Both the position numbers and the translations under genes were made by a program. The notes below the pieces were generated by a model. The model had not been told where the DNA came from. It made no database searches and saw nothing but the letters and a program-made list of their open reading frames with translations. Below are positions 42,939-54,028 of a DNA stretch of 64,000 bases, piece after piece. Where the stretch lies: assembly GCF_905147365.1 (NCBI RefSeq), contig NC_056423.1:3266501-3330500 (forward strand), given 5' to 3'. Origin of the DNA: Aricia agestis. Its lineage: Eukaryota > Arthropoda > Insecta > Lepidoptera > Lycaenidae. Numbering within the stretch: the first letter of the stretch is position 1; each line of letters begins with the position of its first letter.

Positions 42939-43230
42939 CCATACTAATATTATAAATGTGAAAGTGTGTCTGTCTCATACCTCTTCATGCCCAAACCGCT
43001 GAACCGACTTTGCTAAAAAAGGAGATACTTTGAGAGAAGAAACTCCATAACAACCGCAACTCCATTATGCCAACATTAATTTATTGGGCGGGTACCGTAT
43101 ATTTTTCTGAAACAAAAACTATCCTATGTCCTTTTCTATGTCTCAGAGTATCTCCTTACCAAATTTCATCTAAATCCGTTTAGCCGTATAAGCATGAACG
43201 AGCGTAATAGACAGCCATACTGAATGCAGC
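42939..43230. mobile_element. Element D, inverted pair of partial copies
   Basis: 42939-43036 is the D 5' half on the plus strand (CCATACTAATATTATAAATG). 43043-43230 is a D copy on the minus strand (CTCCTTACCAAATTTCATC). Confidence 0.6.
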
Positions 43231-44199
43231 AGAAATTCTGCTTATACGAAATACGTTCGTTTGGCTTCACCCTAAGGATGTATTTTATTTGATTAAGACA
43301 CAACATCTCTCCTAATCTTTAGCAATTATCGTGCGTGAAACGCTATTAAAGTGAGAGTCCTCATTGCTCTAAGTCTATTGTTGTACTATTGTTAGTACTA
43401 ACATACTATTAGTGATAGTATCATAAGTCTAAATAGCGATAATGAATACTTACCTATCTATAATATTAGCATTCCTTTGTCTATTCATAAACATAGTATT
43501 TTGTATATTACCAACGTATAATGGTATGTTCACATTGCAACGCAAAGAGGCAATGTAAGGACCAGTTTACATTGTTCCAATCCAGTAATCCAATCCAGCG
43601 CTGGATTGCTACTAGAATAATGCAAACGGCGATTGGAATGCACTCCAGTGCCTGACTTTTTAGCATTTTAAAAATGTAATTCAAAATTGCACTGAAATAG
43701 GTGGGCGTCATATTTGGCACTTTAATTTTTATTTTCTTGTGTAGTAAATAAAGTTCAGTTTGAATAACTCATTTAAAATGCATCGCGTCACCTTGTTACG
43801 TTGGCCGTTGCAATGAGAAATTGAGAACTGACTCTTAAAGTGACAAAAATTATGTTATATATCTCGTAATAATTCTCTGTAATAGGTAAAAAATAAATGA
43901 AGATTGATGAACGTTATATAACTATAGTGTGCGCTCGTGAGTAAAACACACAAACACACAAAAACTGGCAATTACTGGCACGAAACTCTGTGGGATCACG
44001 TGATTATGCCAGATTTGGCAATCATTTATCTTTTTATCAATTGCAATTTCCCCAAGAAAAAGAAGTAGCCTCTTTTACGCTGATGAGTAAGTATTGGATT
44101 GAAGTTAATCTATTGTTGTCTTTCTCGCTTTTCGTATTTATGAAAGAGAAGGCAATTTGTCTTGACAAAGGATTAACTTATTTTTATTAGATTATAATA
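43231..44199. other. MITE-like inverted words, otherwise no gene
   Basis: 43560-43660 has CCAATCCAGCGCTGGATTGC, a palindrome, and CATTGTTCCAATCC/GATTGGAATGCA-type words like those at 16570. 43721-44199 has no recognisable content; a 66-codon frame at 43990 has no known motif. Confidence 0.45.
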
Positions 44200-44415
44200 T
44201 AGACGAGCTTTTGCCCACGGCTTCGCTCGCATTAAGAAGTATTATTATATACAAACTTTCATCCCCTATTTTAACCCCTTGGAGGTGGAATTGATCAAAA
44301 TCCTTTCTTAGCGGATGCCTACGTCATAACATCTACCTGCATGCCAAATTTCAGCCCGATCCGTCCAGTGATTTGGGCTGTGCGTTGATAGATCACTATG
44401 TCAATCAGTCAGTCA
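44200..44415 (+). mobile_element. Helitron-like element E, copy
   Basis: GACGAGCTTTTGCCCACGGC, TTCATCCCCTATTTTAACCC, AGCCCGATCCGTCCAGTG. Confidence 0.65.
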
Positions 44416-44454
44416 GTTTCGTAGTATATTTCGTATCTCGTAGATACGCCCGCA

Positions 44455-45045
44455 TCAGTTGCTCCAGAATTCGTTTGTCGCGATAAAACCGTACACAGTT
44501 CAGGGATAAAAAGTATCCTATGTAAAGACATAGGATACTTTTTAACTTACACTTTTCCCAGGATCAAAGTATGAAGAACATACTTTGATCCTGGGAAAAG
44601 TCCCAGGATCAAAGTATGTTCTTATGCGTGGGAGAGCCATGCTTCGGCACGAATGAGCCGGCTCGACTGGATAAATACCACGTTCTCACAGAAAGCCGGC
44701 GTGAAACAGCGCTAGCGCTGTGTTTCGCCGAGTGAGTGAGTTTACCGGAGGCCCAATCCCCTACCCTATTCCCTTTCCTACCCTCCCCTATTCCCTTCCC
44801 TTCCCTACCCTCCCCTATTACCCTATTCCCTCTTAAAAGGCCGGCAACGCACATGCAGCTCTTCTGATGCTGCGAGTGTCCATGGGCGACGGAAGTTGCT
44901 TTCCATCAGGTGACCCGTTTGCTCGTTTGCCCCCTTATTTCACAAAAAAAAAATGTCCACTCCGAATTGCAGCAAAATCGGTTCAACAGTTTAGGTGTGA
45001 AGAGGTAACATACAGACAAACAGACACACTTTCTCATTAATAATT
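44455..45045 (-). mobile_element. Element D (-) with snapback duplications and a nested SINE A
   Basis: D sequence 44455-44626 and 44953-45045 (CAGCAAAATCGGTTCAACAG ... AGACACACTTTCTCATT). Two adjacent hairpins, 44508-44543 (16-bp arms, loop AAAG) and 44551-44601 (23-bp arms, loop AAGAA), plus a third direct copy 44603-44624, are built from D's own bases. Confidence 0.75.
44627..44953 (+). mobile_element. SINE A copy, inserted in element D
   Basis: CGTGGGAGAGCCATGCTTCG to TTATTTCAC plus A-run. Interrupts the D element described for 44455-45045. Confidence 0.92.
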
Positions 45046-45153
45046 TATTTATTTATTTTTATTTATTTGGAAAACAAACAGTGTATATTTAATTTATAGA
45101 AGGCTGTATAAAATGTAGACACCATTTACACGTTTACACATTTAGAATAATAA

Positions 45154-45292
45154 CTAGCTGTTTGACCGAGCTTTGCTCGGTATTCGATAAAACACGAATA
45201 AAATGACTCCTAGCTAGATCGATTTGTCGCCCCCGAAACCCCCTATATACTAAATTTCATGAAAATCGTTGGAGCTGATTCCGAGATTCCAA

Positions 45293-45340
<48 letters not shown>

Positions 45341-45342
45341 TA
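45154..45342 (-). mobile_element. Helitron-like element J, copy 3, 5' truncated
   Basis: CTAG at 45154-45157, hairpin CCGAGC..GCTCGG, CCCCCGAAACCCCCTATAT, then a TA tract of about 35 bp. The sequence beyond the tract is missing. Confidence 0.7.
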
Positions 45343-45611
45343 AAGTATGTATGTAACTATGTAAATATTATTTTATAACGCTAGAGGGCCGTGCGCGTTG
45401 AAGTCTTTTGTATCGCTTGTAGAGAAACGTTACATTAGTCGTTTATGTATAGATTTATGTTAATTTATTAACACGCTTTTATTGGCTCGGGCTGTATGTA
45501 TGTAACGGAATCTTTGAGCATGATTTTGATTTTTGACCTATCTCGTTAATTAAATTATATTAAACGTTTAGTTTTTAAGTTTCCGTACCAAAAAAGTGCC
45601 TGGGACAAGAT

Positions 45612-45832
45612 CTTAAATGTCCGTATGGTTGCCCAAGCACATAGCAACATAGGCCTAGGCCAGAGGAATGAGCAGGTCAATGTGCGGGTTTCCTCACGAT
45701 GTTTTCCTTCACCGTGCGAGCGTCCGTACTTGAGATCAGAAAATATCTCATTAGTACACGCCTCCTCCCGAAATCGAACCTGCACCGTCTCGAGTGCGAA
45801 CCAAAGGTCCACTTGACCACGGACGCTCTATA
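45612..45832 (-). mobile_element. tRNA-derived SINE N, copy 2
   Basis: Minus-strand head GAGCGTCCGTGGTCAAGTGG and GCAGGTTCGATTTCGGGAG (A and B boxes). Body as in copy 1. Confidence 0.8.
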
Positions 45833-45849
45833 ACAGCTGTTAAGTGTTA

Positions 45850-45985
45850 TCACTCATCCACTTTCATCCGGCGCGTGCGTCCCCGCCGGCGCGGCGTAGT
45901 GGTGGTGCGGGGGGGGTGCGGTGGTATGCGCGCGCGCACCGTGACCGCACGCGAGGGCTTTCACCCCTGACGACAGGGTTGCTCG
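45850..45985. other. GC-rich patch
   Basis: GCCGGCGCGGCGTAGTGGTG, a G-run near 45910 and alternating GCGCGC. No coding frame; similar composition to 48110-48390. Confidence 0.5.
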
Positions 45986-46005
45986 TCGTACTCATATTAA
46001 TAATG

Positions 46006-46173
46006 CACTATCAGAGAAGTTGATTCCTAGGCAGATGGGGGACCTAGTTACGTAGTTTAGTCGCGTTACGTCAAACCCTGGCGACAGATCACAATTAACA
46101 TTGAATTGACATGATCCGACCAAATTAAGTTGGTCTGTCAACTGCCTAGGAATCAATTTCCTCGATGGTACTA
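46006..46173. mobile_element. MITE I, intact copy
   Basis: GAGAAGTTGATTCCTAGGCA at the left and GCCTAGGAATCAATTTCCTC at the right, ~165 bp, with CACAATTAACATTGAATTG inside. Confidence 0.75.
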
Positions 46174-46185
46174 AACGTTACGAGT

Positions 46186-47167
46186 AATTCCGCGCTAACC
46201 GTACATTTTACAGCAAAAAAGTTTCCAAAGTCATTTCCTGTGGTGTACACACACGAAATACATCACATCTGTGCCGAATTACATACAAATCGGTGAAGTA
46301 GTTCGTGAGGGATAATATTTATTCTGTCTTTTGCGCAGCTAAAATATATGCCTGGTTTGGCTGTTTCGTTTTCATTTATACCGGATATCCGTAGTCTTGT
46401 GATACCTATACTGTACTCGTTGAAACATGGCCGTCGCGGTCATTGACTCCCTGTCAAAAACTTGTCATTTTCCATACAACGCCGCGATTAACAACATCTG
46501 ACACTTCATTGTCAATAGCGGTTAATATATTTTTTTAATTTCAAATCGTTTTCCGGTCCTAAAGCCTTCGTTTATATAAGACAACCAACTTTAAAAAAAT
46601 TTATTTTATACCCACTTAATCTACGCACTTCTCTGATTATGATCTATTATGATGCTTTTTGTTAAGTAACTAGGGCGATTTTTTTTACTTTTGAGAGTAG
46701 TCCCTCAGTCCTGGCCGGATGCAGTAAGGTAATCTTCTTAATCAAAGCAACGCGATTCTTGACCTGAATACTGATCGACCCTGCACCAAAGTCCAAATAT
46801 TTATCCTGTTATATGATGCAACATGCGGTAATGGGACATCATTGTGTTATTGTTTATTATGTTACTGTATATCAGTTGATTCGCTTTAAGGAAAAACAGT
46901 AAACATTCCCAATAATTTTTTATAAGGTCACATTCTCTTCGTTTTAGTCGTTTAATAATTAATAGTAGGTACTAGATTTTGTTCGTACCGTTGTTGCTCT
47001 GAAGTATAGTAGTTATTTACTGTACATTTTTACGACACACATACATTTTTGCGATAAGAACAGTTCTATCATAGTAAAAGAAGGGGAAGTAAGTTATCTT
47101 CATACAAAGGCACCGCGCGCGACTTGTATGTGTGCGCCATAATATCAATGCGATTGCGTCGCCACGT
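46186..47167. other. D-like fragment (-), then no gene
   Basis: 46186-46340 includes ACCGTACATTTTACAGC and AAATCGGTGAAGTAGTTCG. 46436-46475 (GCGGTCATTGACTCCCTGTC) is shared with the hAT element at 12919-13741. The rest is unannotated. Confidence 0.45.
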
Positions 47168-47234
47168 ACGGCACACAACAAAATCTCGGCCAGTACCAGC
47201 CTCTAAAACTCGCCGAGATTTTGTTGTGTGCCGT
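47168..47234. repeat. Perfect 23-bp inverted repeat
   Basis: ACGGCACACAACAAAATCTC continuing to GGC at 47168-47190, exact inverse at 47212-47234. Confidence 0.95.
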
Positions 47235-47265
47235 GTACCGTAACTTCTTGGTGGAAATTCATGTT

Positions 47266-47451
47266 TCACAGTAATAATATACACTTTTCATGCACTTTTT
47301 CCACTTTTATTAATAACAATTATGTTTTACACGACCGGTTTCGATAAAAAACTACACCTGATGATGATTTTATCGAAACCGGTCGTGTAAAACATAATTG
47401 TTATTAATAAAAGTGGAAAAAGTGCATGAAAAGTGTATATTATTACTGTGA
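47266..47451. repeat. Perfect palindrome, 84-bp arms, with hammerhead-like centre
   Basis: Arms 47266-47349 and 47368-47451 are exact inverses over all 84 bases. The 18-nt spacer carries TACACCTGATGATGA. On the plus strand TACAC (47353), CTGATGA (47358-47364), GAAA (47375-47378), GTC (47382-47384) and GTGTA (47385-47389) follow in the order of a type I hammerhead. The single-arm relative is at 17857-17894. Possibly a Penelope-like retroelement tail; inference only. Confidence 0.85.
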
Positions 47452-48056
47452 GACACATATTAGTATGATGACTTACCCCTAGCTATATTTCAACAATAAT
47501 TCATTTGTAAATCGATCACAATATGAAACGAGCCTGCAGGCTGTTTTTGTACCAATTACTGTAGCCTGCGCACGGTAATACAGCTGATCTGTTACTTATA
47601 GTTCAATAGGTCAAAGAACAACAAACAATATTTTATGAAGTTATTACAATGTTTGCTTAGGGTCATTTCTCACCGGATGACAACACGTTTGAAAAATCGA
47701 TAATTAGCAATTAAACATTCACGGCCGCACTAAGAGAAATTTTATGTTTTTAATTTAATGAAGATTTTGACCTAAGCTCGATAGCCTATTTCAATGGTTA
47801 CTTAATATTTTAATTTAATTAAGGTTAAATAACCATTAAAATATGTCTTTGAGTGAGGCGGCTAATTGTTTGTAATAAATAAAGTTAATTATTTGTCAAA
47901 ATAATGTAGCGCCGACCTTTAGGAGGACGTAAGCGAAAAAAACGTATATTTTCCCTGGTAACGTATATAATCCCATAAAATATAATAAATAAGATAAAGT
48001 AATGTTTTATCCAAAATAGGTATCAAGGTTCACTTTAAGAACGTTCAATCTTTGGT
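47452..48056. other. No gene
   Basis: AT-rich DNA without recognised families. Confidence 0.45.
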
Positions 48057-48107
48057 GCCTACCACCGGTTCAGGAACTAGCCCGGCGAGAAGAACCGGAG
48101 TAAAAGC
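48057..48107 (+). repeat. Retroelement tail fragment
   Basis: CTACCACCGGTTCAGGAACT, CCGGCGAGAAGAACCGG, as at 200-260. Confidence 0.6.
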
Positions 48108-48109
48108 CA

Positions 48110-48390
48110 TTGCCACACGGTGCGGTGCGGCGGCGGTGCGGCGGCGGTGCGGCGCCTGACCGGTGCCGCTCCGGTTTCCTACATATAGAAGTGTATGGTA
48201 TGGCCGTCCGGTGCGCTCCGGAGCTGCACCGCACGCGCACCGGAATTAAGACGAGGCGGAGTGTATGTATTGGTGGAGCTCGAGTCCGTCGCTGCTACGG
48301 TACTACAAAACGTTGCGGCGCCGCACTCACCGTATGGTCGGTAGTCCGGCGAGATGACCTGCGGTACGGTGCCGCACCACGTCGTGTGGC
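48110..48390. mobile_element. GC-rich MITE
   Basis: TGCCACACGGTGCGGTGCGG at the left; GTGCCGCACCACGTCGTGTG then GCA at the right, an imperfect inverse. (GGTGCGGC)n-like start. The long frames on both strands follow from GC richness. Confidence 0.55.
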
Positions 48391-49889
48391 ATGGCTCTAA
48401 GAAACACGCACGCAATTCCAAAAAGATGTTTTTTTAATCATAAAGTTTTTTGTCTCATAGAGATTAATTATCTGTGTGCCAGCCCTAGCCGTGTTGGGAG
48501 AAGATTTACCGCGAAGTATTATAGTTAATTATGTGCCAAGTGTTACGTGGATGATCTAACGTTAACGTCCGCCACACGCGACAATACGAGACGCATACGT
48601 TATGACAACAAATATTTAACGTAGGTCTTATTCCCGAGTCCCGAAGTTGATTCGATTTCGATTTCATCAACTCAATCGAAAATCGAGTCAATTCGATCGC
48701 TATAGGATTTGATACTTTCGACATCTATGATCGAGAAGATTGACGTTATACTGATTCGATATAGATTTTTATTTCGCTTTTTTTATTCCCAAACAAACTC
48801 GCTTCAAGGGCGCTAGCCAAAGCTCAAACTTCTCGATCAAAATGAAGCTAGAATTGACATAACATGAGTCAATTAATGTCGACGTTATTTATCGAACCCT
48901 TATGTCAATTCCATACATTTTGATCGGAGATTCTATAAAGAAGCGATAAAGTAAACGCCTTGGCTCGGGTTTCTGATTAGTTACAAATTGTTCTATCGCA
49001 TTGAATTGAGAACCTAGTAGTAGAACCCTAAAATCGGCGTAATTCGTTGACCCCTTTCATTTGCTCATAACCGACTTAAAAAAGAGGTTACGTCTGGAAT
49101 GATAATGATGAGGTTTCGATCCGATGTTATCGCATGGGAAAATGGTCTTTACGTGATGGAGCCAGAGATTATTATGGCGTCACACCGTTCTCATGACGTA
49201 ACCCAGGAAGAAGACGCCCGCAGACGATTTTGAAGTCTAACTCTAGGTGGTAAGGTGCATTTTACGAGTGAGCACTGACAGGTCATGTCGGATCTCACGC
49301 TGGGTCAAAAAGTCTAATCGTTAGAACATAACAAGTATGAGTTTAATTGATAAAATACCTGGGGTCTTGTAATTAGAATGTGGGCGAAAGAGACAGCATG
49401 ACTTTGAGAGAGAAAGATATATTTCTAAATTCTAATTTACAGGACAATTATAACTGTGGAATTATTATGAATCTTCTATTCATACTTTCATACAAAATGT
49501 TTATAAATTACTCGAAATTGAGCTGTTAACTGTTCACACTTAAACCTATTAGGTCTATACCGATGTGGATGTAATATTATGTAGTTACCAGCTAACCCGG
49601 AAAACGTTGTTTAGCCGTATAAAGTATTTCGACCATATTATTTTATTGAAGTGACTAAATAAGTATGGCACCATGGCAACGTCCATCGCTATCCCGTCGC
49701 ACAAACAATAGTCGCCGTCAGTCTCGAGTTGTAATAATTTACTATTATTTATTCAACAAAATATAAAAAGTAGCCAGTAGCCGATACTCAGACCCACTGA
49801 ATATGCATATAAAATTTGGTAAAAATCAGTAAAGCCGTTTCGGAGGAGTACGGTAACTAGCATTGTGACACGAGAATTTTATATATTAG
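48391..49889. other. No gene; TTCGA-rich patch
   Basis: 48648-48704 reiterates TCGATT/AATCGA words. 49780-49885 (GTAAAGCCGTTTCGGAGGAG) looks like a minus-strand Helitron-type tail. No host exon recognised. Confidence 0.45.
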
Positions 49890-50036
49890 CCCCCTTACTA
49901 ATAAACGTTGTATAAGCTTTGAATTATTAATACAGTGTTTTGTTCCTGTCACACAAGTGACATTTTTAATTGGATTGAAGAAGACAAAACACTGTATAAC
50001 TATTCAAAGCTTATGCAGCGTTTATTAGTAAGGGGG
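49890..50036. mobile_element. MITE with ~53-bp inverted ends
   Basis: CCCCCTTACTAATAAACGTT at the left, inverse at the right; the arms also share AAGCTTTGAAT and ACAGTGTTTTGT. TAG occurs at both flanks. Adjacent 50040-50140 is a D fragment (GAACCCCGGGAATGG). Confidence 0.85.
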
Positions 50037-50150
50037 TAGAAGATTAATATGAACCCCGGGAATGGAAATATGTTCTCATCCCGCAAAATGTATGGTTCCC
50101 CTGCGATAAATAAATTTCCAACCGAACAACAACATCGCAAGCAATTTCTT

Positions 50151-51202
50151 TACAGAATATAAATATCTAAACATTCTGTTTTTGCGTAGATATAACAGAT
50201 TTTTCTATGTTTTTTAATTTAAATTGTGCAAATAAAAATACTTTCAATTTCAAAACAATACATAAAACGTTAAAACACGCGAGATGGATTATTTTAAGTT
50301 ATGCAACATGTTTTATGTAGGTTTTAGTTGCATTTTTATATCTTATTTTCATGTAATGCTAAAACAAAGAATAGACAATTTCAAGAAGACATGTTTTTAA
50401 CACAACATTTTCAAAAACATATAAAAACTTTTGTAAGACTAATTTTAGTATCTCTGAAGCTCAAATACAAGCTGTTTATGCCCTTTAGGATCTATAGAGT
50501 ATAGAGCGTCTAAAATTCTGTAGGAATATGAGAGCAAACCCCAAAAGGATATATTTTCTGGCCAAGCAAGTTCGCTTGATCAGGCCGAAGTCCTAACTCC
50601 TATGAATTCTGTTACCAGCGGATCTTATTATATTCTCACTTAACATTTTGAAGACTTCGATATCCCGATTTAGGACACCAATTCCTCCTCCACATTCAAA
50701 ATCATATCATAACTTTTAACGCATTCCAGTTAAAATGAAAATATCACCTCTCATTATCAGCATCAGGTGCCTACCACACGTACATGCTTCTCGCATGAAA
50801 AGACGAAAGACTGACTTATCTACCACACAGCATAGTTATGCATGCGTAAGCCACATTCGACGTCGTATAAACAACTTGGCTTGAACACTGAACGTCCAAC
50901 CACACGCGCGTCAAATTTTGTAAAACATCTTGTCGGTTTATAATGAAAGTACAAGACTTATCAGCTTGACTATAACAATAGTGACCTGACCTCCGACCTC
51001 TCATCTAGATCGTGTATCGGTTGTATAACGAGCGTTATGACACCTGATTACAAGTGATGACGACGTACTTGTCGATTTCTAATTCACTAAAAACTGATTC
51101 GATCATCTATTATCTAAAGCGCATTAGCGGTATGTTTTATCATTCTTATTTTGCATTTTTCCTTGTACATTAAAATAAGCTTTCTAATTTATTAGGTTAA
51201 TA
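50151..51202. other. No gene
   Basis: About 1 kb without recognisable repeats or exons. Confidence 0.45.
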
Positions 51203-51454
51203 CAGGGGTTCCCAAAGTGTGCGCCGCGGCGCCGAGCGCCGTGGAAAGGCAAGAGGGGCGCCGTGAGTCGATCCTCCATTATTACCTATCCGAAACAACT
51301 AATATTCTTACTTACTGCTTAACCTAACTATAATCATCATTAAAGGTCTATTTTTTTGTAAGTAATAGCTAGGTAGGGTAGGGCGTCGTGACAAAATATT
51401 GTCATGTGTAACTGCGCCGCAGGCTGGAAAAGATTGAGAACTTCTGGGTTTATA
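51195..51454. mobile_element. hAT MITE, 8-bp target duplication with one mismatch
   Basis: Element 51203-51446 (244 bp): CAGGGGTTCCCAAAGTGTGC and the inverse-type end GAGAACTTCTG; flanks GGTTAATA and GGTTTATA. Confidence 0.8.
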
Positions 51455-51626
51455 GTATTTGTTGTTATAGCGGCAACAGATATACACAATCTCTGAAAAT
51501 TTCAGAAGTCTATCTATAGCGGTTCTTGAGATACAGCCTGGAGACAGACAGACGGATGGACGGACAGACATCGAAGTCTCAGTAATAGGGTCCCGTTTTT
51601 ACCCTTTAGGTACGGAACCCTAAAAA
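51455..51626 (+). repeat. Repeat H, 3' part
   Basis: GATATACACAATCTCTGAAA, GAGATACAGCCTGGAGACAG, ending AGGTACGGAACCCTAAAAA. Confidence 0.8.
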
Positions 51627-52032
51627 TATACACTTATTATGAATACTAACACTATAATAATGTATGAAACACACCGTCCTGCAAACCTTCATATACCAGT
51701 TTTTCAGGCTCATGTAAAACCTCAATAGCATCCATCAACTATGTAATATATTACATAAGGTAACGGACTATGTAATGTGATGTATGTGGCCCGGTCACGG
51801 CACATTATATGCATTAATACATAATAACATATTGATTTGGTACGGTCTGAATTGAACTGGAAATCTAGGTGTTTCCTATGACCTAAAAGACTTCCTTCGT
51901 TTTGTTCAATTAAATTTATCTTATAGCTGAACTCTGAGACATCTTGCGATTGCATTCAGAGATTTAATGATTACTTATCTTTAAGTCAATGAAGAGTTTG
52001 ACAAAAACTGCATGGAGCTTATGTCAAAATCT
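51627..52032. other. No gene
   Basis: AT-rich, unannotated. Confidence 0.45.
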
Positions 52033-52249
52033 TCATCCATGCTAATATTATAAATGCGAAAATGTATCTACCTGTCTGTCTGTCTGTTACCTCTTTACGC
52101 ACAAACCGCTGAACCGATTTTGCTGAAATTTGGTATGGAGATACTATAAGCCGGGAAAGGATATAGGATAGTTTTTATCCCAGAAAAATGTACTTTTCCC
52201 ACGCGATAAACGAATATTAACGCAATGGAGTCGCGGGTTCCATCTAGTT
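52033..52249 (+). mobile_element. Helitron-like element D, near-complete copy
   Basis: CTAATATTATAAATGCGAAA, (CTGT)n, AACCGCTGAACCGATTTTGC, TTTTATCCCAGAAAAATG, ending GGGTTCCATCTAGTT. Confidence 0.75.
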
Positions 52250-52437
52250 AAATTATATTTTAAGTAATACTTACATATAATTATCTCTGAGATGAGGTGC
52301 GCTTGGCCGGAGATCACCTTTATGGCATCCACTTAAGTTACACAGTAACTTAAAGCTTATTAAAGCTTAAAAATATCAAATTTACTTCAGGTAATCAGAA
52401 AAAAGTAATCGGATTTTACTCATTATCTGATAATAAT

Positions 52438-52560
52438 TCTCCTGCGCCGGATCTCTCGCCAGTCGTGTCGGTCTTCGGTCCCACTGGGTGATGAGAGTGA
52501 AAGAACAGAGACTGCTTTCGTGTACTACGCACACACTGGGGCACTATAACATTACTTGTG
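52438..52560 (+). repeat. SINE B fragment
   Basis: CTCCTGCGCCGGATCTCTCG, CCCACTGGGTGATGAGAGTG, GTACTACGCACACACTGGG: middle and 3' part only. Confidence 0.75.
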
Positions 52561-52846
52561 CTGGCCTACTCGAGGATTTCTATTTTAAGCAACTTTTAGT
52601 AAATACCACGTTTTTGTATTTTCCTTTATTACTTGGAATGCAACAATGTTTTGTTTTTATATCGAGTGCAGGGTCACTCCTTAAAAGGTGATTGTCGCTC
52701 GCGAAGCTTTTGATAGCCTAAATGTAAACAAAATCCATGACACCAAAATACTACAGCGGAAATCGTACCTGGGAATTTAAACATTTTCATTATTATTATT
52801 TTATTAATAATTAATTATTCTAAGGCAGTAATACTCGTACGAATAG

Positions 52847-53062
52847 ATGAAATACAGAAATGGGGAACAAACTGCTCGTCACATACTCTGGGAATGTGAT
52901 CTCTGGCATGAGGAAAGAAGCGATATGCTAAACGGCCTCCAATGTGTTTCTAGAGTCGTATATTACGATGATTTCGTAGGCAGCGCAAAGAATTTCCGTG
53001 CTTTCAAACGTTTTTGTCATAAATACTATTGGAAACAATCCAACACAAGCTTATCAGTTTAA
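52847..53062 (+). pseudogene. LINE reverse-transcriptase C-terminus (R1/Jockey-like)
   Basis: The frame reads GEQTARHILWECDLWHEERS (a Cys/His knuckle-like CxxxxxHxxxxC region, the first Cys lost), then VVYYDDFVGSAKNFRAFKRF and CHKYYWKQ. This is the last ~70 residues of an insect non-LTR retrotransposon ORF2 as I recall the family. No polymerase domain upstream, so a 5'-truncated insertion. Repeat L (53105-53385), just downstream, may be its 3' UTR. Confidence 0.7.
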
Positions 53063-53104
53063 GTAAAGGTCATTTTTTATTAAGTAGGCTTAATACAATT
53101 TAAT

Positions 53105-53385
53105 TATTTTCCCGTGGTGCTTCCCCCTTTGTTCGGACATTAATGTCACGAAAATTTGGCTGTCTCCCGCTTTGCTTGGGGAGGGAAACTGGATTTCTCC
53201 TACTCCTCCTACCTTTCTTCTGATTAATTTCGTTGCGGGTCCCAAGACAGATTTAGCTTGTCCCTCGGGCATCCCTGAGTTCATATCAAAGGGTTTTCGT
53301 GATTGGTTACCACTGTTGATCCTGGCGACACAGGAGTTGCAGTGGTGGAAATGTGTGGTGGGCCATTTGCCCGTTTAAAAAAAAA
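53105..53385 (+). repeat. Repeat L, longest copy
   Basis: TTCCCGTGGTGCTTCCCCC, GGGTCCCAAGACAGATTTAG, CAGTGGTGGAAATGTGTGGT, ending in an A-rich tail. Confidence 0.75.
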
Positions 53386-53694
53386 TGGGGAACATGAAGA
53401 AAGCATTTAATAACTATAAAAAAATTATTTATTTGCACATAAAAAAAAACATAAGTAAGTAACACATAAAAAAGTGACATAAAAAGAGATAATATAAAAA
53501 AAACACATAAAAAGTTAAGAAATAACCACAAAAAACTATGCAAAATATGAAAATGTAGATACAAAATGGCGGAATTACCGCTTTCAGCGTTTTGTTCTTG
53601 ACAACCAAGTATTCTTATCGTAAAGATACCGTGACTAAATAAATAAAAGTATGTACCTAAATAAATTAATACCCAAAATCTTTCAAATCTTATA
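53386..53694. repeat. A-rich degenerate tandem region
   Basis: Reiterated CACATAAAAA words at about 53436-53545. The minus-strand frame 53307-53708 is an artefact of this composition. Confidence 0.6.
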
Positions 53695-54028
53695 CGTGGG
53701 AGACCCATGCTTCGGCTCGAATGGGCCGGCTCGACCGGAGAAATACCACGTTCTCACAGAAAACCGGCGTGAAACAGCGCTTGCGCTGTGTTTCGCCGAG
53801 TGAGTGAGTTTACCGGAGACCCAATCCCCTACCCTAATCCCTTCCCTACCCTCTCCTATTTCCTTCCCTTCCCATCCCTACCCTCCCCTATTACCCTATT
53901 CCCTCTTAAAAGGCCGGCAACGCACCTGCAGCTCTTCTGATGCTGCGAGTGTCCATGGGCGACGGAAGTTGCTTTCCATCAGGTGACCCGTTTGCTCGCT
54001 TGCCCCCTTATTTCATTTAAAAAAAAAT
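53695..54028 (+). mobile_element. SINE A copy, plus strand
   Basis: CGTGGGAGACCCATGCTTCG to TTATTTCATTT and A-run; all internal blocks present. Confidence 0.92.

Noticed and set aside
48110..48421. 96- and 80-codon overlapping frames
   Set aside because: Long frames on both strands are expected in this GC-rich MITE; no conserved motif.
53307..53708. 133-codon minus frame rich in Phe/Leu/Tyr (membrane-like)
   Set aside because: Produced by an A-rich degenerate repeat read on the opposite strand, between a LINE tail and a SINE.
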